Source: an uncultured Blautia sp. (GTDB taxonomy: Bacteria; Bacillota; Clostridia; Lachnospirales; Lachnospiraceae). From it: 7,802 nucleotides of DNA. The position numbers and the translations under genes were made by a program. Below are positions 1-5,472 of the stretch, piece after piece. The notes below the pieces were generated by a model that ran no database searches, was not told the origin of the DNA, and saw only the letters and a list, made by a program, of their open reading frames with translations. The stretch spans positions 1-7,802 of the forward strand of contig CAKRRX010000120.1 of the NCBI GenBank assembly GCA_934394595.1. Reading direction: 5' to 3'. Within the stretch, counting starts at the first letter, position 1. The number at the start of each line of letters is the position of its first letter.

Positions 1-282
1 CTGATTAACCATGCTTTGCAATCAGAGAAAAAAGGAGGGCAGATTTATATGTGTGGTGCATTAGAAGAATTGGTAAATGAAGGCGTTCAGCGCGGCAGAC
101 AGGAAGGAAGAATCGAAGGCCTCCAGGAGGGAATTCTGAAAGGACAACTGGAGGGAATTCAAGCCAATATTCGTACTTGCAAAACGTTTAAGATCAGCAA
201 GTCAGACACGATCAAGAACGTTGCGAAAGAATTTTCAATGTCAGAGGACGAGGCAAAAGATTACGTGGAGAAATACTGGTAG
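1..282 (+). CDS. C-terminal tail of an Rpn/PD-(D/E)XK nuclease-family transposase-like protein (partial, 5' end outside window)
   Basis: The frame is open from base 1 and reads LINHALQSEKKGGQIYMCGA before a Glu/Gly/Arg-rich repetitive stretch (VQRGRQEGRIEGLQEGILKG) and a short C-terminal helix region that ends in EKYW. Gut Clostridia carry many Rpn (recombination-promoting nuclease, YhgA-like) proteins whose C-termini have this E-G-x-x-x-G repeat after an MC-ALEEL motif, so this is read as the last roughly 90 residues of such a gene. The nuclease domain would lie to the left and is not visible. An ATG at 49 is preceded by AAAGGAGGG, so internal initiation giving a 77-residue protein is possible, but the uninterrupted upstream frame favours a longer gene. 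The closing segment (SDTIKNVAKEFSMSEDEAKD) looks like a small helical motif. A terminator follows at once. Family assignment rests on the tail alone. Confidence 0.68.
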   Translation: MINHALQSEKKGGQIYMCGALEELVNEGVQRGRQEGRIEGLQEGILKGQLEGIQANIRTCKTFKISKSDTIKNVAKEFSMSEDEAKDYVEKYW

Positions 283-309
283 GAATCAAATATAATCAGA
301 AGTGTATGT

Positions 310-347
310 GGGGCAGAATCTATAAGGGTTCTGCTCCATTTTCGTTT
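310..347 (+). terminator. Rho-independent terminator after the Rpn-type gene
   Basis: GGGGCAGAA (310-318) pairs with TTCTGCTCC (329-337) over nine positions with one G-U wobble and a ten-base loop. It is followed by ATTTTCGTTT. It lies 27 bases past the stop codon and separates the Rpn-type tail from the recombinase fragment. Confidence 0.72.
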
Positions 348-369
348 ATAGTAGAAAGGAAATGATAAA

Positions 370-552
370 ATGAAAGTCTATAGGTATTGCAGGATTTCTA
401 CATCCAAGCAATCATTGGAGCGGCAGATCAGAAATATTAAGCTGGTATATCCAGACGTGGTTATTGTAAAAGAAACTTGTAAGGCGACAAAAGGGCAGGC
501 ATGGATTTCTCCGCTGCCTGCCCTTTATGAGGGGGATGTGTCAGAAGCCTGA
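370..552 (+). pseudogene. Truncated serine recombinase (resolvase/invertase N-terminus)
   Basis: The first 40 or so residues match the start of the resolvase catalytic domain: MKVYRYCRISTSKQSLERQI, with the catalytic-serine context R-I-S-T (Arg8, Ser10) and a following helix and strand (YPDVVIVKET). Intact members continue for 180 or more residues with the rest of the catalytic domain and a helix-turn-helix. Here the similarity stops near residue 41 and the remaining 19 codons simply read through the terminator hairpin of the opposing gene. The frame then stops at 550-552, inside the last codons of that gene. A fair ribosome site (AAAGGA, 355-360) precedes the ATG, so a peptide may still be made, but it lacks most of the active site and all DNA-binding parts. 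It is read as a remnant left by a deletion or an element boundary near 485-495. Confidence 0.75.
486..527 (-). terminator. Rho-independent terminator of the 541-1968 minus-strand gene
   Basis: AAAGGGCAGGC (490-500) and GCCTGCCCTTT (516-526) form a perfect 11-bp stem with a 15-base loop. On the minus strand the stem is followed by a short T run (CCCTTTTGTCG). It starts about 15 bases beyond the minus-strand stop codon. The plus-strand side lacks a T tract, so it mainly serves the minus gene. Confidence 0.78.
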
Positions 553-1968
553 AAGTCTGAACACCATTAATTCGCTTGCAGATTCGTCGTCTCGTCTCTG
601 TGTCATAAGGAGCATCAAAGAGCCATCCTCTGCAACCTTCATATCTTCGATCCATGGGTAGCTGGTTCCAAAAAGTTCGGAACATTCTACTTCTCCAAGA
701 AGAGTTCCGTCCTTTGTCCAGAAGTAGAATTCTCTCATATTTCCGTCTGCTGCTACATATCCATTCGCTGTTTCCGCTATGCCTGTGATGCTTCCGATAT
801 GAGCAGGGTCACCGGATTGTTCGCCGCCAAGAAGCAGCTGCTGGTTGCCATCCAGGTCATAAATTGCAATCTTGGTGGGGGCATCGTCTCCGACAAGACG
901 TCCACATACCATAATGTGGTCATTGCTGATCTCAATCAGATTGATAAATCTGAAAATACCGGTTCTGTTTTCGTCATCATCCAAGAAAGTCAGGATCCAT
1001 GGCTCTGTAGCGACGCTGCCATCCTGGAAGGTTACCTTCTCTGTATCATAGCTGAGATAATTGGTAAGTCCCCAAGCTCCCGATGGGTGCACAGACAGAT
1101 AACCGTTTATACCGGTCTCCAGTATGGTCTGTCCATCTTTCATCACAATTCCGTTACTGCTTCGGGAAATATAAAGCTTTCCATCGGTATCCGTAAACAG
1201 ATCGATTCCCTGTGCGTCCAGTGTATCAGAAGACAGAAGATTCAGAGTGCTGCCTGTATATTCGTAGGTTTCCAGGGTGTTATACAGCTGATGATACATT
1301 CTGTCTCCGGCAATTGCGAACTGATGATGCATGATTTCAAATCCGGCCTGAGAAGCATTAAATGGAATATATTCCGGAACAATGGTGAAATCTCCAACGG
1401 CTACATTCTGTAGAGTCGGTTCATATGGAGTTCCTTCCCAGGGATAAGGGGATTCTACATTGCCGGTGTCCTCTAATTTCAGTTCCAGATTGTTCAAAAC
1501 ATCCCTGGTGGAATCGTTTTCTTCTCCGTAAAGGGAGATTCTGTAGGTAATACCAGATGGTACATGACGATAGGTGTAGTAAATCCGGCTACTGCCATCT
1601 GTGCTTCGTACATATTCCACGTCGCCATAGGTTACCTTTTCCACATTGCCGTCTGCATAGTCACGAACATCAATCTTGTAACTCTTCAGATATCCGCGGA
1701 AGGAATAGGCTGACTCCTCGCTTGCCTTAATGGAAATCTCTCTTTCTGAGCTGCTTTCATCGTCTCCTTCGAATATGGAGGCTGAACAGGAGTATTCATA
1801 ATCGCTGATATCATCTGGATCGTAATTCCAATTGTCTGGAAGGTTAAGTTTAAATAAGCTTACATCAATCGTTCTGTCATTTTCTCCCTGAACCGTGAGG
1901 GCGCTTCCGGCTGTCAAAAGCACAAGTCCGGTAAGCAGAGGGATTATTTTGCGTAATTTTTTGTTCAT
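541..1968 (-). CDS. Secreted two-domain protein with probable C-terminal beta-propeller
   Basis: A 475-residue product when started at the ATG at 1968, which has GAGGTG six bases upstream. The frame extends 23 codons further up to an ATG at 2037, but that start has no signal peptide next to it. Residues 1-28 (MNKKLRKIIPLLTGLVLLTA, then GSALTVQG) form a Sec-type signal peptide without a lipobox cysteine. Residues about 31-168 form an acidic, strand-rich domain opening with FKLNLPDNW, reminiscent of the PsbP/DcrB-like fold (resemblance only). After a Pro-rich linker, residues about 186-475 show repeated four-strand-like segments (ITGIAETANGYVAADGN, WIEDMKVAEDGSLMLLMTQ) typical of beta-propeller proteins. 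There is no catalytic signature and it is a single-gene unit with its own terminator. Function unknown; an extracellular binding or sensing role is a guess from architecture. Confidence 0.85.
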   Translation of the reverse strand: MNKKLRKIIPLLTGLVLLTAGSALTVQGENDRTIDVSLFKLNLPDNWNYDPDDISDYEYSCSASIFEGDDESSSEREISIKASEESAYSFRGYLKSYKIDVRDYADGNVEKVTYGDVEYVRSTDGSSRIYYTYRHVPSGITYRISLYGEENDSTRDVLNNLELKLEDTGNVESPYPWEGTPYEPTLQNVAVGDFTIVPEYIPFNASQAGFEIMHHQFAIAGDRMYHQLYNTLETYEYTGSTLNLLSSDTLDAQGIDLFTDTDGKLYISRSSNGIVMKDGQTILETGINGYLSVHPSGAWGLTNYLSYDTEKVTFQDGSVATEPWILTFLDDDENRTGIFRFINLIEISNDHIMVCGRLVGDDAPTKIAIYDLDGNQQLLLGGEQSGDPAHIGSITGIAETANGYVAADGNMREFYFWTKDGTLLGEVECSELFGTSYPWIEDMKVAEDGSLMLLMTQRRDDESASELMVFRLSGF

Positions 1969-2037
1969 CTCTGGCACCTCTTTTCTATGTGGATTTATTT
2001 GTATCTTTATTTTCCCAGATTTTGGAGGGTTTGTCAC

Positions 2038-2210
2038 TGGCGCAAATGATAGTAAATGACATTGCCTCTGAACAGTAACAGGTTTATAAAATATTCAGAT
2101 TTAGGTTATTTCTTATTCGGTTGTCGTAGCCCGCTACGACGCCCTCATCCAAACAAAATCTCCCACAAATTGTGACGTACATCTTGCAGAAAGCCTTTTT
2201 CAAACACGCT
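2038..2210. repeat. Non-coding, repeat-like stretch with perfect hairpin, upstream of the secreted-protein gene
   Basis: No credible gene lies between 1969 and 2346. This part holds a perfect 18-base inverted repeat, GTCGTAGCCCGCTACGAC (2123-2140; 8-bp arms, two-base loop), and a smaller palindrome CACAAATTGTG (2164-2174). It ends at CTTTTTCAAACACGCT (2195-2210), whose exact reverse complement recurs at 5434-5449. The right border coincides with the start of a truncated Rpn-tail fragment, as expected of a mobile or repeated segment boundary. The left border is not defined. A weak promoter for the minus gene (GTGACA, 17 bases, GAAAAT reading leftward over 2037-2009) may lie at or just outside its left end. 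The call as a genomic repeat is inference; only the internal structure is seen. Confidence 0.4.
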
Positions 2211-2264
2211 CTAGAGGAATTGGTAAACGAGGGCGTTCAGCGCGGTAAACAGGAAGGAATAGAG
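2208..2264 (+). pseudogene. Remnant of a second Rpn-type C-terminal tail
   Basis: Bases 2211-2259 match 61-109 at 43 of 49 positions and encode LEELVNEGVQRGKQEG against LEELVNEGVQRGRQEG at the left edge. Five of the six differences are silent and the sixth changes Arg to Lys. The similarity begins next to a repeated 16-mer and fades after 2262; the frame then runs through unrelated residues to a TGA at 2331. It has no ribosome site or start and is only about 18 codons long, so it is a dead fragment. Confidence 0.7.
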
Positions 2265-2346
2265 GTTCTGCTTTTCCTTTGTCAGATTTTACTTAAAAAA
2301 AAGAATTCTACCATACAAAAAATTACAGTTTGAAATTAATCAAATA

Positions 2347-2375
2347 TTGTAATCAGTCCATGATTATGGCATAAT
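2347..2375 (+). promoter_or_regulatory. Probable sigma-A promoter of the Na+/phosphate cotransporter gene
   Basis: TTGTAA (2347-2352), a 17-base spacer and CATAAT (2370-2375), with a TGG triplet directly before the -10 box giving an extended -10. It would start a leader of about 105 bases. No Pho-box-like repeat is recognised. Confidence 0.5.
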
Positions 2376-2429
2376 AGTTAAGGATATGTTAAAATTGAGA
2401 AAAATCCACGTAAATAAAAATACTTGAGA

Positions 2430-2458
2430 GGAAAGGTCGCTTCCTGCACTTTGTGCAG
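2430..2458 (+). other. Leader hairpins before the cotransporter gene
   Basis: CTGCAC-TTT-GTGCAG (2444-2458) is a perfect six-base stem with a three-base loop. An alternative stem AGGAA/TTCCT just upstream would compete for two of its bases. No U tract follows and no known riboswitch pattern is recognised, so a regulatory role is only possible. Confidence 0.3.
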
Positions 2459-2487
2459 AGAAAGAAACGACGACAGAGGAGTAAAAC

Positions 2488-4296
2488 ATGGCAATTTTTT
2501 CAATGATTTTGTCTTTGTTATGCGGAGTATCATTTTTCTTATTTGGAATGTCTTTAATGGGAGATGGACTGAAATCCGTTGCCGGTAATAAGCTGGAAGC
2601 ATTTCTGTACAAGATGACCAATACTCCACTGAAAGGTGTCGCTTTGGGAACTGGTGTTACCAGCGTGATCCAGTCATCATCTGCCACTACCGTCATGGTA
2701 ATCGGTTTTGTAAACTCCGGTATGATGAAGCTGAAACAGGCAATTGGTATCATCATGGGTGCTAATATTGGAACCAGTATTACAGGCTGGATTCTGTGTC
2801 TGTCCTATATTAAGGGTTCCGGCGGTATTGCCAGCATTCTTTCCACAGCCACGATTTCAGCAGTTGTGGCAGTGATCGGTATTGTGCTTCGTATGGTCTG
2901 TAAAAGATCCGTACATCGGAATATCGGAAATATCATGCTGGGTTTTGCTATTTTGATGAATGGAATGCAGATGATGAGTGTTGCAGTATCTCCACTTCGT
3001 GAAAGTCCGGTATTTATTGATATGCTGACAATGTTCTCCAACCCTATCGCAGGTATCCTGGTTGGTATCGCATTTACAGCAGTGCTTCAGAGTGCATCTG
3101 CCACTGTCGGTGTGCTGCAGGCGCTCTCTGTAACTGGAATCCTCACATTTGCCAGCGCATTTCCCATCGTTCTTGGTATTGGAGTAGGAGCAGCGTGTCC
3201 GGTCCTGATCTCCGCAGTAGGAGCCAATAAGAACGGTAAAAGAACCGCACTTGTATATCTGATCAATGACCTGTTTGGTCTGATCCTGTGGTCCATTATA
3301 TTTTATACCCTGAATGCCATTGTCCACTTTGGTTTTATGGATATGATCATGAGTCCGGTATCTATTGCTCTTTTGAATACCGTATTCCGTGTTGCCACGG
3401 TAGTAGTTCTGTTCCCGTTTATTCCAAAGATCGAGAAACTGGTTTGTTATTTGGTAAAGGACAGCGCAGAAGAGCTGGAGGACGAGGCAGACTTCGATAT
3501 GCTTGAGGAACGTCTTCTTAATTACCCGGCACTTGCAATCGGACAGTGCCATCGTGCTATGAATGGTATGGCGAAGAAGCTTCGCAAGAATGTAAACAGA
3601 GCTATGAATCTGCTGAATGAGTATCAGCAGGATAAATACGATAAGGTACAGCGCAAGGAAGACCTCATTGACAAATATGAGAGCCGCCTGGGAGAATACC
3701 TGATCCAGCTGACCAAGCGGGAGATGAATACGGCCCAGACACGTCAGACTTCTTTGTATCTGCATACGATCAATGACTTTGAGCGAATTGGAGACCATGC
3801 CTCTTATATTGCCCATATGTCCAATGAAATGCATGACAATCACACGACTTTTTCCCAGACTGCATGGGATGAACTGAATGTGGTGATGGATGCAGTACGT
3901 GAAGATATCAATGTGACCTGCAATGCATTTATGAATGATGATAAAGAAGCTGCACAGCGAGTGGCACCTCTTGGGGTAGTGATCACCAGACTTTGTGATG
4001 AACTGAAAATGCGTCATGTAGAGCGACTCAGTCAGGGAAAATGCGGCCTGGAAGAGGGAACTGTATTTAATGATATCCTGAACAGCTTCGGACGTATTGC
4101 CTCCCACTGCGCAAGTGCTATGACTGCTCTTTTAAAGAGTGGGGAGGAAAGCACAGACATTCATATCCACAATTCCAGAATCTATCCTACCGATAGCTTT
4201 GAGTATTACACGTATTTTAAGGAATACAGACAGAAGTACGATATCGGTGTAGAAGTAGAGCATAAGCTGAGTATGGAACCGGAAGAAGTAGAATAA
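2488..4296 (+). CDS. Na+/Pi cotransporter family protein with C-terminal PhoU-like domain
   Basis: A 602-residue membrane protein of the PNaS (SLC34-like) family, which couples inorganic phosphate uptake to sodium entry. The family's inverted duplication is clear: GVTSVIQSSSATTVM (QSSSA at 62-66) and FTAVLQSASATVGV (QSASA at 201-205). Each is followed by a glycine-rich motif, GANIGTS (91-97) and GIGVGAACP (230-238). Hydrophobic segments fill residues 1-320. Residues about 340-590 are cytoplasmic, helical and PhoU-like, including DFERIGDHASYI (430-441), which matches the PhoU signature. Length is normal for bacterial fusions of this type. AGAGGAG (2475-2481) sits six bases before the ATG. It has its own promoter and terminator and is not next to pst or phoU genes. 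The direction and ion preference of transport are inferred from the family. Confidence 0.94.
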   Translation: MAIFSMILSLLCGVSFFLFGMSLMGDGLKSVAGNKLEAFLYKMTNTPLKGVALGTGVTSVIQSSSATTVMVIGFVNSGMMKLKQAIGIIMGANIGTSITGWILCLSYIKGSGGIASILSTATISAVVAVIGIVLRMVCKRSVHRNIGNIMLGFAILMNGMQMMSVAVSPLRESPVFIDMLTMFSNPIAGILVGIAFTAVLQSASATVGVLQALSVTGILTFASAFPIVLGIGVGAACPVLISAVGANKNGKRTALVYLINDLFGLILWSIIFYTLNAIVHFGFMDMIMSPVSIALLNTVFRVATVVVLFPFIPKIEKLVCYLVKDSAEELEDEADFDMLEERLLNYPALAIGQCHRAMNGMAKKLRKNVNRAMNLLNEYQQDKYDKVQRKEDLIDKYESRLGEYLIQLTKREMNTAQTRQTSLYLHTINDFERIGDHASYIAHMSNEMHDNHTTFSQTAWDELNVVMDAVREDINVTCNAFMNDDKEAAQRVAPLGVVITRLCDELKMRHVERLSQGKCGLEEGTVFNDILNSFGRIASHCASAMTALLKSGEESTDIHIHNSRIYPTDSFEYYTYFKEYRQKYDIGVEVEHKLSMEPEEVE

Positions 4297-4342
4297 AAAC
4301 ATTGCCAGCTGGATATAAAACCAGAAGAAATGAAATAAAAAT

Positions 4343-4450
4343 ACCACCAGATAAATCCTGAATATTGCCATGTCTCTCTGAAAATCAGATCATCCGTCTG
4401 ATATTTGATGGTACATGGTAAAGGAAATCTGGTGGTTTTTGTTTATTTGT
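4343..4450. terminator. Long, structured bidirectional terminator between convergent genes
   Basis: ACCACCAGAT (4343-4352) pairs perfectly with ATCTGGTGGT (4427-4436), about 74 bases apart. Inside are TCCT/AGGA (4356-4359 with 4422-4425), CCATGT/ACATGG (4368-4373 with 4413-4418) and ATCAGA/TCTGAT (4384-4389 with 4397-4402), giving one long interrupted rod. TTTTTGTTTATTTG follows on the plus side. The minus strand has TATTTTTATTTC after the same stem. It can therefore stop both the cotransporter transcript and the opposing regulator transcript. Confidence 0.72.
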
Positions 4451-4531
4451 GTAAAGAACAAATGGTTCTATGTACAGGCAGATATATAATCTACATAAAG
4501 AAAGATATTTTGTTGTGTGTGGGAAACACCT

Positions 4532-4762
4532 TTATTTCTCTGGAGTATCTGTTTTGGGCGGCTCATCTGGAACATGTTCTACAATATCTTCGATGTTGCA
4601 GTCCAGAATGGTACAAATACGGTCGAGAGTGTATATTTCTACATTTTCATTTTTACGGAATTTGTCTAATAATTTCCGGTTTACCCCGTAATATGTATAG
4701 AGGGAATATTGTGAAATATGGCGTTTCTTTAGAGTTTCCCAGAATCTGTCATATTTGATCAT
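4532..4762 (-). CDS. Small Cro/CI-family (XRE) helix-turn-helix regulator
   Basis: A 76-residue protein of the short XRE/HTH_26 type, a DNA-binding transcriptional regulator with little beyond the DNA-binding domain. MIKYDRFWETLKKRHISQYS opens the helix bundle. Residues about 16-41 (ISQYSLYTYYGVNRKLLDKF and following) form the helix-turn-helix, and NVEIYTLDRICTILDCNIED is the usual closing pair of helices. The last 11 residues (DEPPKTDTPEK) are a loose acidic/proline tail. The ribosome site is weak (ACAGGT, about nine bases upstream), so expression is probably low. It is divergent from the small membrane protein gene at 4864 with about 100 bases between starts, and converges on the cotransporter gene with the long terminator between them. 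Targets are unknown; the shared intergenic region is the obvious candidate. Confidence 0.88.
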   Translation of the reverse strand: MIKYDRFWETLKKRHISQYSLYTYYGVNRKLLDKFRKNENVEIYTLDRICTILDCNIEDIVEHVPDEPPKTDTPEK

Positions 4763-4787
4763 ATTTCAAAACCTGTCCAATTTGTTC

Positions 4788-4816
4788 TTGATATAATCTT
4801 ATTATCGGGGTAAAAT
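4788..4816 (+). promoter_or_regulatory. Near-consensus promoter of the small membrane protein gene with palindrome in the spacer
   Basis: TTGATA (4788-4793), exactly 17 bases, TAAAAT (4811-4816): five of six consensus bases in each box. The spacer contains ATAAT-CTT-ATTAT (4793-4805), part of an imperfect longer symmetry (4790-4806), which could serve as an operator for the divergent XRE regulator. The promoter is well supported; the operator is a guess. Confidence 0.65.
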
Positions 4817-4863
4817 GAAAATCAGAACAGTGTGTTTATAAGCACCCTATCGGGAGGGCAAAA

Positions 4864-5097
4864 ATGAAAAAGGTAATCAACATTGTGGTATCTGTGGGCT
4901 TTGTGGTATTTTTTTCCTGTTGCCTGTTCTACTGTATGGTAGCAGGGGCTGAAAGCAGCAGCGGCGCTTTGGGGTATGTGATCATGGCTGCAATTTTGGC
5001 AGTGAGTATTTCACTTCTGCTATGCATAGGATTTCATTACATTCAAAAATTGAAAAAGCAGTTGAAGGAATTAAAGGAAAAAGAGAATATGTTTTAA
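4864..5097 (+). CDS. Small two-helix membrane protein of unknown function
   Basis: A 77-residue protein with two hydrophobic helices, about 5-28 and 35-58, joined by a short polar loop (AESSSGAL). It ends in a charged tail (IQKLKKQLKELKEKENMF) with a leucine spacing that suggests a short cytoplasmic coiled coil. GGGAGGG (4852-4858) sits five bases from the ATG, so translation should be strong. It is a single-gene unit with its own promoter and terminator. The opposite-facing XRE gene suggests a regulator/membrane-protein pair, but no known toxin, holin or immunity family is recognised. Cysteines cluster in the first helix (FFSCCLFYC) without a lipobox arrangement. Confidence 0.82.
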   Translation: MKKVINIVVSVGFVVFFSCCLFYCMVAGAESSSGALGYVIMAAILAVSISLLLCIGFHYIQKLKKQLKELKEKENMF

Positions 5098-5101
5098 TCC
5101 T

Positions 5102-5135
5102 GGCTTTGGCAGATTATTTTGCCAGAGCCTTTTTT
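5102..5135 (+). terminator. Rho-independent terminator after the small membrane protein gene
   Basis: GGCTTTGGC (5102-5110) pairs with GCCAGAGCC (5121-5129) over nine positions with one G-U wobble and a ten-base loop, followed directly by TTTTTT. It begins four bases past the stop codon. Confidence 0.88.
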
Positions 5136-5154
5136 CAATAAAGGAAGTTCGATT

Positions 5155-5265
5155 CACTAAATTCGGCCTGCGCCTTCGGCTTGCCCTCATTAAGTTCCTT
5201 CGAACTAAGTTCACACTAAATTCACACTAAATTCGAGCTGCGTCTTTGACTTGCTCTCATTAAGT
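5155..5265. repeat. Diverged 41-bp direct repeat with an internal 11-bp tandem repeat
   Basis: The gene-free stretch 5136-5344 is dominated by this repeat. Copy one (5155-5195) and copy two (5225-5265) both run from CACTAAATTCG to CTCATTAAGT and agree at 35 of 41 positions. Between and overlapping them, TTCACACTAAA occurs twice in tandem (5210-5220, 5221-5231). No open frame or RNA gene is recognised. The pattern is that of a short intergenic repeat family that has duplicated locally. Confidence 0.7.
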
Positions 5266-5344
5266 GTTCTACTTAAGAAAAAGTCTGTTTAGGACAAATG
5301 CTTATGGCAGGATACTTTCTGCCAGGAATTTCTTCCAAAAACAA

Positions 5345-5373
5345 TTGATGTTTATCCACAAATATAATATGAT
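5345..5373 (+). promoter_or_regulatory. Probable promoter of the caspase-like protein gene
   Basis: TTGATG (5345-5350), 17 bases, TATGAT (5368-5373), in an AT-rich stretch about 100 bases before the start codon. The leader between contains the AGCGTGTTTGAAAAAG 16-mer (5434-5449). Confidence 0.5.
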
Positions 5374-5472
5374 GAGAACAGGAAAAAGGACTTTTTGTGT
5401 CTGATATCGCAGATGCAAAAGAATGTATTTTGAAGCGTGTTTGAAAAAGATATTGCGAAAAAGGGGAAGGGT

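Noticed and set aside
799..1413. 204-codon plus-strand open frame
   Set aside because: It is antisense to the secreted propeller-like protein and shows no coherent domain pattern.
1969..2037. Upstream ATG at 2037 extending the secreted protein by 23 residues
   Set aside because: The GAGGTG site and signal peptide fit the ATG at 1968; the extension would place a polar segment before the signal peptide.
2009..2037. Promoter for the minus-strand secreted-protein gene (GTGACA, 17 bases, GAAAAT)
   Set aside because: Spacing is right but both boxes are poor, so it is mentioned only within the repeat entry.
2444..2487. Riboswitch in the cotransporter leader
   Set aside because: Only one short hairpin is clear, with no U tract or recognisable conserved core.
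2857..4107. 416-codon minus-strand open frame
   Set aside because: It lies fully antisense to the well-supported cotransporter gene, is rich in Cys/His/Gln from reverse-complemented codons, and has no domain signature or ribosome site.
4405..4758. 117-codon plus-strand open frame
   Set aside because: It is the opposite-strand shadow of the XRE regulator gene and starts inside the long terminator.
4763..4830. Minus-strand promoter for the XRE regulator
   Set aside because: Several AT-rich -10-like strings exist but none has a -35 box at acceptable spacing.
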